Source: Spinellus fusiger (lineage: Eukaryota; Mucoromycota; Mucoromycetes; Mucorales; Phycomycetaceae). From it: 64,000 bases of DNA. Shown piece by piece: positions 22,581 through 32,950 of this stretch (the stretch's first letter is position 1; every line of letters begins with the position of its first letter). Under the pieces are notes generated by a model, which had not been told where the DNA came from, ran no database searches, and worked only from the letters and a program-made list of their open reading frames with translations. Position numbers and translations under genes: made by a program. The DNA lies in the NCBI GenBank assembly GCA_025094145.1, contig JALLLS010000042.1, forward strand, positions 124,001 through 188,000, read 5' to 3'.

Positions 22581-22743
22581 AGCTACATCCCCACTCTCTT
22601 TCACTTTCTCCTCACTTTTGGTAAGTTTTCAAATTTTAACTAACTTTTTCCACCCCATCTATTTGCATCCAGTACATTTTTGGGTGCATCCATCTGCTGC
22701 CTTTTCGAATCCATTGTCTGTTTTCCTCTAGGCCTATTTCTCA

Positions 22744-23781
22744 ATGAGCTTCTCTCCCTTTCCTTTGGGAACACCTTTACACCTTGTCTCTGGTGCCATG
22801 GAGACCACCACCGAACCACCACCTAGTCCGGCCCTGTCGGACTTCCAATCCCTGACTGCCTTGGTTTTAGGCCTGGCAAAAAAGGTCCAGGAGCTAGAGA
22901 GCTCCAAGGCTGATATCTTGGCTCTGAGAGGTCGGATTTCAGAGCTTGAGGCGGAGAACGAAAGCCTGCGACGTCGCGCAGCCGCCACAACACCAGTCAC
23001 ACCCATGACGTCATCGTCGGAGGTAAAAAATGCAAAAATTACTAACAATATGTTGGTTTCTCCTGTCTCTTCTTCAGGATCTTCCCCCCTGGCTGCCTCT
23101 GCCAATGCTGTCAAAACAGCAAAGGACTCCTCCTGGGCCACTGTGGCCAAGAAAAACCGCCCTGCTCCTGCTCCCAGACCTAGGACTTCCCAAAGGAAGT
23201 TTGAGGCTAATGTCCGAGTCTTTTCTGAGGCTTCTGATGTCACAGGACATCAGTATATCTACATCCCCCGGTCAAGAAAGATGACCAGACAAGAGGTCCG
23301 TCGCCGCCTTTGTGTCTTTGGTCTGGAGCCCTCCCGTCTGCTGGACATTTGTTTCCCTGCCCGCTCTGTCCTTGGCCTGTTGGTCCATAATGGGTATGCC
23401 CCCACTGTCCTGGAGCTCTTGGAGAAGGCTCAGGTGAAGGTCATCTCTGGGTTTGAGCCCCTGGACCCCAAACACCTGGCTGACCCTGCCTTTGCCAGCC
23501 TGTCTTCTGAGGAATTGGAAGACAAGGCCCATGAAGTGCACCGTAAGAGGTGCATCCTGGCCCTGACCCACCTCCGCACCCCCCTGATCCCCTCTGTGGC
23601 CAAGTCCTTCCTTTCTGTTGGCTGGATCTCTGAGGAAGACCTCAAGGAGATCCTCTCCAACCCTGCCCGTGCTGTCCGCCACCGTGACCAGGCCTTCTCC
23701 ATCAGTGATGATGAGATGAGTGAAGTCTCCTCCTCCCCCTCCTTTACCCCTATGACCCATGATGACAATCTTGATTTATGA
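22744..23781 (+). CDS. LINE-A ORF1 protein
   Basis: 345 residues. It has a Pro/Ser-rich start, a coiled coil at about residues 35-80 (LGLAKKVQELESSKADILAL; RISELEAENESLRRR), a Ser/Ala linker, a basic segment (KKNRPAPAPRPRTSQRK) and a folded C-terminal half with QYIYIPRSRKMTRQEVRRRL and LLDICFPARSVLGLLVHNGY. The same C-terminal core is present in the ORF1-only element at 13966-15126. There is no CCHC knuckle, unlike LINE-B. Its role is RNA binding and RNP assembly, by analogy with LINE ORF1 proteins. A second in-frame ATG (METTTEPPP) lies 18 codons in. Stop TGA (23779-23781) overlaps the ORF2 start ATG. Confidence 0.85.
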   Translation: MSFSPFPLGTPLHLVSGAMETTTEPPPSPALSDFQSLTALVLGLAKKVQELESSKADILALRGRISELEAENESLRRRAAATTPVTPMTSSSEVKNAKITNNMLVSPVSSSGSSPLAASANAVKTAKDSSWATVAKKNRPAPAPRPRTSQRKFEANVRVFSEASDVTGHQYIYIPRSRKMTRQEVRRRLCVFGLEPSRLLDICFPARSVLGLLVHNGYAPTVLELLEKAQVKVISGFEPLDPKHLADPAFASLSSEELEDKAHEVHRKRCILALTHLRTPLIPSVAKSFLSVGWISEEDLKEILSNPARAVRHRDQAFSISDDEMSEVSSSPSFTPMTHDDNLDL

Positions 23782-26700
23782 GTGAGTCCATAAAGGTAAG
23801 TTTATGGAATGCCAATGGTCTTCGGACAACCATTGTGCATGATGTATTGTCCCACTGTCCCCCCTCCTCCATTCTTTTTATCACAGAAACCTGGCTTCTT
23901 CCCCCTGCCTGTCTACCTACAGACTGGGAGCAATTCCATCTGTATGGCTCTCCTGTTCTCTCTGCCAACCGTGGCTCTATGGGTGTCTCTGCTCTGGTGT
24001 CTCCTTCCTTTCCCTTTCCCGTCTACCAACTTCCTTCTCCAAACAAGTATACCCTTTCTTTGAAAGTGGGACCACTTCGTTTTCTATGCCTGTACCTCCC
24101 CCCTTCTATGCCACGTTCTCACTTTATGTCTGTCCTTTCTTCTCTTCCTATTTTCCCCAACACCATCTTGTGTGGTGACTTCAATGCAAGGCTGGGTGAC
24201 ATTACTGGTGATGCAGTGATGTCTCCCCGTGGCTCTGCCATGGTTCCATGGCTTGAGGAGCGGTCCCTGTCTGTGTTGAACTCTTCTCTTTCCTATGGCA
24301 CTGCTACCTGGCATGGTTTCCGGCGTGATCGCACATGCACAAGTATCATTGACCTGTTTCTATGCAATTTCCCTATGACCCTCCCTTCTATGAATATCTT
24401 TTCTGACCTCTCCCTTGGCTCTGACCACCGTATGCTTACCCTTTCCTTTACCTATGACATGTCCTCTACCTCCCCTTCTCCCCCATCCTCCCCTTCATCA
24501 TTCATTCACCCCCGACGCCTCTGGAATCTGTCAAGACTACAAGAAGAAGATCCATGCAACCTGTACATTTCCACATTCACCTCCCTCTCCCAACCCCTAT
24601 GCACCCAACTACAATCCCTTGTGTCTTCCCCTCCCCCTACTTGCCCACTCATTGACAGTCTCAATGACTCACTCAATGAGTGTATCTACCTATCTCTGGA
24701 TGCAGCTCTGGGTACCAAGACTCCTCGGCCGTCCCATTGGAAAAAGTACTGGTCTCCTGCTCTACAATCTGCTGCTGCCAACAGGGAAAAGTGCTACAGA
24801 AAGTGGCACTACTGCACTGGCATTGACAAGGTCCACTGGTGGTCAAAGTACAAGGCTGCCCATGCTTCCTTTGTGTCTGCTGTCCTGTCAGCAAAACGTA
24901 TGTCATGGCAGAATTTCTGCAAGTCACTTGAGACCAACTTTTCCAAGGCTTCAGCCAAGGTCAAGCATCTCAAGGGGCGCCACACTTCCACTCCTTCCTT
25001 CACCCACCCTGATGGTCCAGCTGTTGCTGTAAAAGTGATGGCTGACCATCTTGAAACTGTATATAGTGGTGACATCCTTCCTTCCTCCCGTCCTCCCCCT
25101 CCTGGTCCCTTTACTTCCCTCCTTCCCTTCTCCTCCTATGCTCCCCTTCCTTCCCCTGGTGTGTCTGGTGTGTCTGGTGTTCCTGGTGGCTGTCTGTCTT
25201 CTGGTGTTCCTGTTGTCCTGTCTGGTGTCTCCCCTGGTTCCCCTGGTTTTCCTGGTTCTCCTGGTGTCCCTTTGGTTCTGCCTGGTGTCTCTGGTTCTCC
25301 TGGTGTGTCTGGTGCTCGTGGTTTGCCATCCATTGGCATTCCAATGTTTGACTCTGCTTTGGTGGGTCGTTGTATCAAGCTTCTCCCTAACAGGAAAGCC
25401 CCTGGTACTGACCATATCAAGGCTGAAATGCTCAAGCCTCTGTGCTCAGTGGTGGCCCCTCTCATTTCTTTGCTCTTCACAGTCTGCTGGCAGTGGTCTT
25501 ACACCCCTTGTCTATGGAGACATGCAGCAGTATTCCCCATCTTTAAGAAGGGTGACAAGTCATTGGCAGAAAATTACAGGCCTATTTCCTTGACCTCAGT
25601 GATAAGAAAGCTGTTGGAGTTCTGTCTGGCCCCATCATTGTCCCACTATGCTCCTGTGCCTGACCTTGCACAAGGTGGTTTCCGTCCCAGGAGAAGTCCC
25701 ATGGATCAGGCTCTGTGCTTGCATGATCTGATGCATGCATACTTCCTTCAACATCACCACTATCCTGTTGTGGCCCTCTTGGACATATCCTCAGCTTATG
25801 ACAAGGTGGACAGAAATGTGGTCTGGCAAGCCCTTTCTGCTGCTGGTGCTCCCACTGCTTTCCTGTCTTTTGTTTCCCATATATTTGATGAGGTAACAAT
25901 ATCAGTGCTAGTTTCTAACCACTCTTCCATTCCTTTTTCACCTGTGACTGGAGTGTTGCAAGGTTCTGTGCTGAGTCCGCAGTTGTACACAGTGTACATT
26001 AACTCTCTTCCTGGTCTGCTTCGTCTGGTTCCTGGTGCTGGTTCAAAGTCCCACTGTGTGTCCCTTCCCTCTGCCTCTGGTCCTGCCCCTGTGGTGGTAA
26101 ACTCTCTGCTTTTTGCAGATGATGTGGCTGTCTTTGGAGACAAGCAGTCTGTCCAGGATATGCTGGCTCTGGCAGAGCAGCATTCATTCTCTCTTGGGTA
26201 CAGGTGGAACCCTAGCAAGTGTGTGGTGTTGAACCATCCCTCCTCCACTTCCTCAACGTCCCATGGCCTCTCCCTCTCTCTGTATGGCGTGCCACTTCCA
26301 CATGCAGAGGAGGTGACGTATCTTGGTCTGCCCTTTGGCAAGAAGGGTCTGTCTGCTTCCTCTTTGGTGTCTTCTCGGTCCCCTGGTGTGCTCAAGGTGA
26401 TGGGCATCCTAAACCTGGTTGGTGTGAACCGTGCCGGCTTCTCTCTCCACCTCTGCTCCCACATCTACAAGACTTTTGTAAGGCCAAAGTTTGAGTTTGG
26501 CCTGGCCATCTCCTATCTGAAGGCTACAGAGTTCAAGGCCCTTGAAAGGCTCCAAGACAGGTGTCTCCGTCTCCTGGTGGGTGGCCACCCAACTTCATCC
26601 ACAACAGTGCTGAAGCACATTACCAACATGCCCTCCATGAAGCATAGAGTAAATGTGCTGGTGACCCGTTTTGCCTTGCGTTTTTGGTCCTTGCCTTCCT

Positions 26701-27305
26701 CTTGTCTTCTTGTCCTGCTCTCTGCCTCTCTGCCCATGGCCAGAAGGAGCTCATATCTGGTAAAGAACCCACTGTACCTTGCCCTGCCAGACCCTGTTCC
26801 TACCAAAGATAGCCAGCTGAAGCTGTTCTTTGAGGAGTACCGCCAGCACAAGTTTGACCTGTTCCTTGCCACCACCACCATGGTGTTGATCAAACACTGC
26901 CGCCCCTTGTTGGGAATTGATCCTGTTCTGTTGGTGCCTGCTTCTAGAGCAGAGAGAAGCCGTTTGGTCCGTTGGCGTCTTGGGTGGCTCCCTGGAAAGC
27001 CTAGAGAGTGTCCTTGTGGTTCTGACCATACCTCGCGCCGTCACCTGCTGGAGTGTTCTCTTGTGCCTGCCTCCCTTTGGTCTTTGCTGCCTGTTTGTTC
27101 TGCTGGGGTTCACCCTATTGACTCCTGCCTCAACAGCATGTCAACACGTTGTGGTGCTCCCTGTCCTGTGTGGTGGCCTGCCTTGCTTGCCTTGCTCTGG
27201 CACATAGAAACACTATGTTGCCCAGACTGTTTCTTTCCTGAGGACTTGTCTCCTGGATCCCTGTGGCTGGCCTCTGGTGGCAGTATTAGGTCCTTACAAG
27301 AATGA
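23778..27305 (+). CDS. LINE-A ORF2: APE endonuclease-reverse transcriptase, intact
   Basis: 1175 residues. Endonuclease about 5-225: [41 protein letters not shown], all catalytic motifs present. A linker at about 457-517 is collagen-like (Gly-Val/Ser/Pro repeats). RT about 530-830: [49 protein letters not shown] (motif A Asp), [30 protein letters not shown] (catalytic FADD), [10 protein letters not shown]. The C-terminus has a Cys/His block [16 protein letters not shown] at about 1078. This is the R1/Jockey/I-like plan. It nicks target DNA and copies LINE RNA at the nick. Start ATG overlaps the ORF1 stop. Confidence 0.92.
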   Translation: MSESIKVSLWNANGLRTTIVHDVLSHCPPSSILFITETWLLPPACLPTDWEQFHLYGSPVLSANRGSMGVSALVSPSFPFPVYQLPSPNKYTLSLKVGPLRFLCLYLPPSMPRSHFMSVLSSLPIFPNTILCGDFNARLGDITGDAVMSPRGSAMVPWLEERSLSVLNSSLSYGTATWHGFRRDRTCTSIIDLFLCNFPMTLPSMNIFSDLSLGSDHRMLTLSFTYDMSSTSPSPPSSPSSFIHPRRLWNLSRLQEEDPCNLYISTFTSLSQPLCTQLQSLVSSPPPTCPLIDSLNDSLNECIYLSLDAALGTKTPRPSHWKKYWSPALQSAAANREKCYRKWHYCTGIDKVHWWSKYKAAHASFVSAVLSAKRMSWQNFCKSLETNFSKASAKVKHLKGRHTSTPSFTHPDGPAVAVKVMADHLETVYSGDILPSSRPPPPGPFTSLLPFSSYAPLPSPGVSGVSGVPGGCLSSGVPVVLSGVSPGSPGFPGSPGVPLVLPGVSGSPGVSGARGLPSIGIPMFDSALVGRCIKLLPNRKAPGTDHIKAEMLKPLCSVVAPLISLLFTVCWQWSYTPCLWRHAAVFPIFKKGDKSLAENYRPISLTSVIRKLLEFCLAPSLSHYAPVPDLAQGGFRPRRSPMDQALCLHDLMHAYFLQHHHYPVVALLDISSAYDKVDRNVVWQALSAAGAPTAFLSFVSHIFDEVTISVLVSNHSSIPFSPVTGVLQGSVLSPQLYTVYINSLPGLLRLVPGAGSKSHCVSLPSASGPAPVVVNSLLFADDVAVFGDKQSVQDMLALAEQHSFSLGYRWNPSKCVVLNHPSSTSSTSHGLSLSLYGVPLPHAEEVTYLGLPFGKKGLSASSLVSSRSPGVLKVMGILNLVGVNRAGFSLHLCSHIYKTFVRPKFEFGLAISYLKATEFKALERLQDRCLRLLVGGHPTSSTTVLKHITNMPSMKHRVNVLVTRFALRFWSLPSSCLLVLLSASLPMARRSSYLVKNPLYLALPDPVPTKDSQLKLFFEEYRQHKFDLFLATTTMVLIKHCRPLLGIDPVLLVPASRAERSRLVRWRLGWLPGKPRECPCGSDHTSRRHLLECSLVPASLWSLLPVCSAGVHPIDSCLNSMSTRCGAPCPVWWPALLALLWHIETLCCPDCFFPEDLSPGSLWLASGGSIRSLQE

Positions 27306-27564
27306 AACCTTTTCTGTCTGTCTCCTGGTTGCTCTCCCCCACTGCCACAACCATTTAGTGCATGTTGGGTGGAAGACCTCCAGAACAGTAGTTTAGAGAG
27401 TAGTTTAGAGTTTTCTGTCAAGTAGTTTAGCATTTTTTATATCTTTTAGTCTTAGATGTTTTTTTGTTTCTTTTCTTTTCTTTTCTGTGGGGTCACTTTA
27501 CTTTTTGAAGCATGTGATAAATACCCCTTTAATAAAAATAATCTTTAACCTGAGCTACATCCCC

Positions 27565-28540
27565 ACTCTCTTTCACTTTCTCCTCACTTTTGGTAAGTTT
27601 TCAAATTTTAACTAACTTTTTTCCACCCCATCTATTTGCATCCAGTACATTTTTGGGTGCATCCATCTGCTGCCTTTTCGAATCCATTGTCTGTTTTCCT
27701 CTAGGCCTATTTCTCAATGAGCTTCTCTCCCTTTCCTTTGGGAACACCTTTACACCTTGTCTCTGGTGCCATGGAGACCACCACCGAACCACCACCTAGT
27801 CCGGCCCTGTCGGACTTCCAATCCCTGACTGCCTTGGTTTTAGGCCTGGCAAAAAAGGTCCAGGAGCTAGAGAGCTCCAAGGCTGATATCTTGGCTCTGA
27901 GAGGTCGGATTTCAGAGCTTGAGGCGGAGAACGAAAGCCTGCGACGTCGCGCAGCCGCCACAACACCAGTCACACCCATGACGTCATCGTCGGAGGTAAA
28001 AAATGCAAAAATTACTAACAATATGTTGGTTTCTCCTGTCTCTTCTTCAGGATCTTCCCCCCTGGCTGCCTCTGCCAATGCTGTCAAAACAGCAAAGGAC
28101 TCCTCCTGGGCCACTGTGGCCAAGAAAAACCGCCCTGCTCCTGCTCCCAGACCTAGGACTTCCCAAAGGAAGTTTGAGGCTAATGTCCGAGTCTTTTCTG
28201 AGGCTTCTGATGTCACAGGACATCAGTATATCTACATCCCCCGGTCAAGAAAGATGACCAGACAAGAGGTCCGTCGCCGCCTTTGTGTCTTTGGTCTGGA
28301 GCCCTCCCGTCTGCTGGACATTTGTTTCCCTGCCCGCTCTGTCCTTGGCCTGTTGGTCCACAATGGGTATGCCCCCACTGTCCTGGAGCTCTTGGAGAAG
28401 GCTCAGGTGAAGGTCATCTCTGGTTTTGAGCCCCTTGACCCCAAGCACCTGGCCAACCCTGCCTTTGCCAGCCTGTCTTCTGAGGAATTGGAAGATAAGG
28501 CCCATGAAGTGCACCGTAAGAGGTGCATCCTGGCCCTGAC
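27565..28540 (+). mobile_element. Tandem second LINE-A copy, truncated by LTR element
   Basis: The 5' UTR and ORF1 (27717 onward) are almost identical to 22593-23569 (one extra T near 27620, a few substitutions such as ADP to ANP). It is preceded by TGAGCTACATCCCC and cut at 28540, after CTGGCCCTGAC, by the start of a chromovirus LTR. ORF1 is therefore broken at about residue 275. ORF2 is absent and does not resume beyond the LTR element. Confidence 0.88.
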
Positions 28541-29196
28541 TGAGATTTTTTGGACAGGTAGATTAATGAGACTGAACAAAGATAATTTTTATTGAGTAAA
28601 GAAAGGTTCACTATTTATACTTTTGGTGGGTGCTTATCCTTCAGTGGCTTCTACCTTATTGTAGGATAATCTATTCTACCTTATGGTAGTTATGATAGTC
28701 AACCTTATGGCTGCTTCACAATTACAACTAAATGGTTGGTGGGGACATTCTACCTTATGGTAGAATTCACTCTTTTTGACCTTATGGTTGGTGTCTATAT
28801 TACTACCTTATGATAGTATTAATAACTGCCACCTTATGGTTGGCTCATATTTTTTACTTAGTTGTAGTATTATTAGATTCAAACATATGGTTGGTTCCTG
28901 GGATAAGCACTCCATTATTGAAACCATTAATTATTATGAGTCTTTACTCAATTGACTCTGATAGGTCAATATTGTTCTGTTAGGATTATTAATGAAGATG
29001 GCTCTTGTTAAGTGTCCAATAGTACACTGAGCTTTAGAAGGTGATTTGTAGTTATGACCAATCAGTGAGATGATACAGAGATGTACTATGTTACTTGTGT
29101 GCACTCAAGCTTTCATAGAGTATTCTGAATGTCACAGCACACTACTTGTGTTGACCTATTCATAGAGAATCTTTGGATTGAAGTTGGAACATGACC
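28541..29196 (-). repeat. 3' LTR of the chromovirus
   Basis: About 655 bp, homologous to the solo LTRs at 21151 and 36540. On the element strand it ends CAAAAAATCTCA. Its inner border is mutated (CATGTTCCAACTTC instead of TGTTGTGTTCCAACTTC). It inserted into LINE-A copy 2. Confidence 0.8.
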
Positions 29197-29405
29197 TTGC
29201 CCCCTTCCAGGTTTTAACTACATTTCTGGAGTAAGATTCATGAATGTGGAATCATATAGATGAGTGTAAGTGTGTGTCTCAGCAGTATGCTTTTATATTG
29301 GTAAAAAATATGTAGCTTGTGGTAATGTTGAGTCATGAGTTCAGGATGGAAGAATGAAGTAGTTCATAATGCATAGAGTTTATGGTGTACTTGTAAATGT
29401 CTGCA

Positions 29406-32400
29406 TTATGGAAGTATAAGAACATAAATAAGAGTTGTAGTGAAGCAGATACTTATTTTTTTTAGGTGTGTTTTTATCCCAAATAAAATAGTAGTCACAC
29501 TAGTTTTTTGTGCATTTTCTGTTAGGCATACTTTGGCCATCTGCTTGTCTCTTATTGTTCTGTTTGGCTCTAGATGAGTCATTAGGTGGTGGTTGTTCTT
29601 TACAATGTAGCCAGTATGTTTGAATTGGTCTGTAGTTGTCAAAGTTACTTGCGGGTTCCCAAGTGTCTTTGTTTTCACTGTAACCATGCCATCTTACCAA
29701 GTATAGGTAATTTCCAGGATTGCCTTTGTGATTAATAACTACTTCAACATTGTAGGCCTCTGTGGACTCTTCAGATATTATTTTGAGATGAGGAGGGATA
29801 TTTCTTGGGAGTAATGCTCCTGTATTATCATGTAGTATATAACTTTCACCTTAGTTTTTCCTGATAACAGTGAAGTTACCAATATAAGATGGGTCTGTCT
29901 TTGCCATGCAGTTTACATTCTTGATCATGACCTGATTACCAGCGGGGATGTTGGTGAGGATTCTATGAGACTTGTTGAACTTTGTCACGTGATGCTGCTT
30001 GTGAAGTCTGTATTTTTTCACATATAGCAGGTAGGACTGTGTCATTAAATCTGCTGATTCTCTTTGCTAACTGTTCCTCTGTTTCATCATTACTTTGAGT
30101 AGATGTATTGCTGTAATCTTTTGCTTCATTTAAGTGTCTAGCAAACATTAAGGCAAATGGCCTTGTATTGAGGCACTATTCCTATTTAGATAAGTGGATT
30201 AAAACATAACAATACTACCTTATAATGATAATATATATTTTATTTATTATAAATTTTTTAATTTAGATAGAATTACTTAAATTCATAATGTCTGGAGATA
30301 GCTTTTCTATTTAATAATAATTGTGTTAATAAGCAATAGAAAAAAATAAATTGAGATATGTATATTTTTAAAAAATAATTTTATAATACTTCAGATAACA
30401 AATATTTTAAAGTATTTTTTTCTATCTAAAGATCATAATACTATTTAAAGAAAGTTTTTTATAAATTAATTATTATTAAATAAATAGAATAACTCAAAAG
30501 ATATATATTTTATTATTAAGATATAAATAGTACTTCATTGTGTAAAGCAGAAGGAGTATTGTTCAGAGCTTCTTGGGTACTGTTGATGTACAAGTCCCAG
30601 TCCTCATCTTTTCCTTGTATTCTCTTTGACAATATGCTTTTTGTTTTGCCAACCCAATGTTCAGCTAAACCATTGCTTCTGGGATGATAGGGAGAGATAA
30701 GACAATGGTCAATGCCAGAGATCTCAGTGTAGGCCCTTATGATTCTGTTGACATATTCTGTACCATTATCACTTTGTATTACTTTGGGACAACCAAAGAG
30801 TGACAATATGCTTCTTAGTGTGAGTGCCACAGTGAGTGATGATTTGTCAGGTATGGCTCTTAGTACACAGAATCTTGTGAACATGTTGACTACAATGAGG
30901 ATGTAATTGTTCCCTTGTATAATGTAGTCATAGGTCCAGCAGTGTCAATGCATATATGGTCCCAGGGTGCATTGGCATATATGGATGTCAGTGGATGATA
31001 ACCGTGTTTAGCAATGTTGAATTTTTGACAATCAGGGCAACTCTTGACTACTTGTAGAGCATCTTCCTTTAACTTTGTCCAGTGAATTCCTTCACTATAT
31101 AAAGTTGTTACAATTGCTTGTGAGCCACAATGTCCTTAAGATGTGTGTTGAGGAGTAGCTGTTGACATTCTTCAGGTGCTGGTGTGATTAGATCTTCAGG
31201 GATCATCATGCATGCAGTCATGTTTGAGGTAAGACTTTTGTCAGTGGCATGAGTAGAATTGGAATTGTTGAGGTTTTACCCCCCACCAGTGTTTTTTGTT
31301 TTCAAAGAGACACAATAATATGTCTGGCAGTATGTTTTGTATACCAGGTCTGTGAATGATCTTAAAGTTGTAATCCAGTATTGTGTCTAACCATTGGATC
31401 ATCATAGGGTTTGCAATGGGTTGTGTGTGGATGTAAGTAAGCGCCTTGTGGTCTGTAAACAGAGTGAAAGGGTTACCCCATAAGAATGGTAGAACTTTTT
31501 AAGAGCAAACACTATAGCAAGTAATTCTGTTTGGTAGTGGAATAGTTCTTTTCAGATGTGGACAATGCACAAGCCATGAATCCAATATGTTGCATGTTAT
31601 TGTTGATTATCTGGTAAAGAACGGCACCAATGGAATAATTGCTAGCATCAGTGGCCACAAGGAATGGTTCCTCAAGGTTGGGATGGTACAGCACTGGAGC
31701 AGATACAAGTAGCTGTTTTATTTTGCTAAATGCACTGTCCTGGTGTGATCCCAGACTTTGTTGGTGAGTTTACCCTCAAAGTGCAGCTTGTCAAGTGGAG
31801 CTGTTACTTCAGAGAGGTTGGGCAGGTATTTCCTGAAATAGTTTACCAAGCCTAAGAAGCATTGAATGTCTTTTCCTGTTGTTGGCTTTGGCCAAGAAAG
31901 TGCATTTGAGACCTTACAGGGGTCCAGATGTGAGCCTTTTGCATCCACACAGAATCCTAGTAGGTAAACTGTGGTCTGTGCAAAGTGACATTTATCTGTG
32001 TTGAGGATAAGATTGGCTTGAGTCAACTTCTGTATTATATGTTGTACATGGCTGATATGTTCTTCATAAGTCTTGGAGAAGATGATAATGTCATCTACAA
32101 AGGCAAGAGCATATGGTATACCTGCTAGGATTGAGTTGATAACTCTTTGGTAGTGTGAGGCAATATGTTTGAGTCCAAATGGACAGCCAAGAAACATGTA
32201 TTGTGTACCTTGGAAGGTAAGGTTGTCTTCACACAATGAGTTTCATAGACTTGGAATCTGTGGAAAGCTTGTTGTTGATCCAGAGTAGAGAAGATAATAG
32301 AACCTTGTAGTTGATCAAATATTTTGTCAATTTTTGGGATAGACTGTTTGTCATTGGACTCCAAGATAGAGTTTAGTAGATGTGGATCTAAGCATGGTCT

Positions 32401-32950
32401 ATAGCCTGTTGGATTTCCTTGTAGGTCTTTCTTAGGTACAATAGTGAGTAGAGAGTTTCATTCAGAATTGTGAGGTGCACATTGAATTACTTTGTCCCAT
32501 AACCATGTATTGATGTGTTCTTGCATTACAGGTATTAACTTGAGAGGGATTCTGTAAGGTGCCCTATAAGCTGTTTTGTTTGGCTTTGTCTCCAAGTGAA
32601 TAATGGATTCAGGAAGAGTACAAAAGCTGTTTTTAGGGATTTGAGCATTCTGATCAAGATTGGATTTGATAGAAGCTGCAAATCTAGCTTGTTCATTTTG
32701 GTTACCATAAGGAGAATTGTTTGGTTCAGGTGTATCATGGATAACATCCTTCACTATTGCTTTCTTGTTTGGATGTCTTACTGCTAAATTGGTTATTTGA
32801 ATATTCAATTTGGGCATTAAGTCTAATCTAATGACTACATTTGTATTAAAGGATAAAGGAAGAACTTCAAAGACATGGGATGTGTTGATGATTGAGTTAT
32901 CATTATCTCCATATGTAATGCTTAGTGCTTTTGGTTGTACCAATGCATTT
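29406..32950 (-). pseudogene. Chromovirus pol: RT, RNase H, integrase, chromodomain
   Basis: Fragments in order: pre-RT (32943-32458), RT with STLDQQQAFHRF (motif A) and ALAFVDDIIIFSKT (VDD catalytic pair kept), thumb FLGLVNYFRKYLP, RNase H (PFLVATDASNYSIGAVLYQ), integrase core (VIQSDNGTEYVN and SPYHPRSNGLAEHWVGKTKS), and C-terminal chromodomain (NYLYLVRWHGYSENKDTWEP). Chromodomains steer chromovirus integrase to histone-marked chromatin. Stops and frameshifts occur near 32458, 32230, 31500, 30880 and 29850, and the 370-bp insert at 30171 splits integrase. No functional product. Confidence 0.85.
30171..30540. mobile_element. AT-rich MITE-like insertion in integrase
   Basis: Nearly pure A/T (about 370 bp) between integrase codons that otherwise join (SALHN ... 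TRPFALMFARH). ATTG occurs at 30167-30170 and 30537-30540, fitting a 4-bp target duplication. The ends AGGCACTATTCCTATTTAGA and, reverse-complemented, GAAGTACTATTTATATCTTA form an imperfect TIR. No coding capacity. Confidence 0.6.

Larger units (their letters stand above)
22593..27550 (+). mobile_element. Full-length LINE with two intact ORFs (LINE-A copy 1)
   Basis: About 4.96 kb. The 5' UTR (CACTCTCTTTCACTTTCTCC) begins immediately after GAGCTACATCCC. ORF1 and ORF2 overlap by ATGA. The 3' UTR ends CCCCTTTAATAAAAATAATCTTTAACC without a long poly-A, then TGAGCTACATCCCC and the second LINE copy. Absence of stops or frameshifts makes it the only plausible autonomous element in the window. Confidence 0.88.

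Noticed and set aside
22734..23760. Minus-strand ORFs opposite LINE-A ORF1 (and the identical one at 27707-28216)
   Set aside because: Coding conservation, domain text and the ATGA overlap all support the plus strand.
25111..25480. Minus-strand Gly/Thr/Pro-rich ORFs such as [15 protein letters not shown]
   Set aside because: They are antisense shadows of the collagen-like linker in the intact LINE ORF2.
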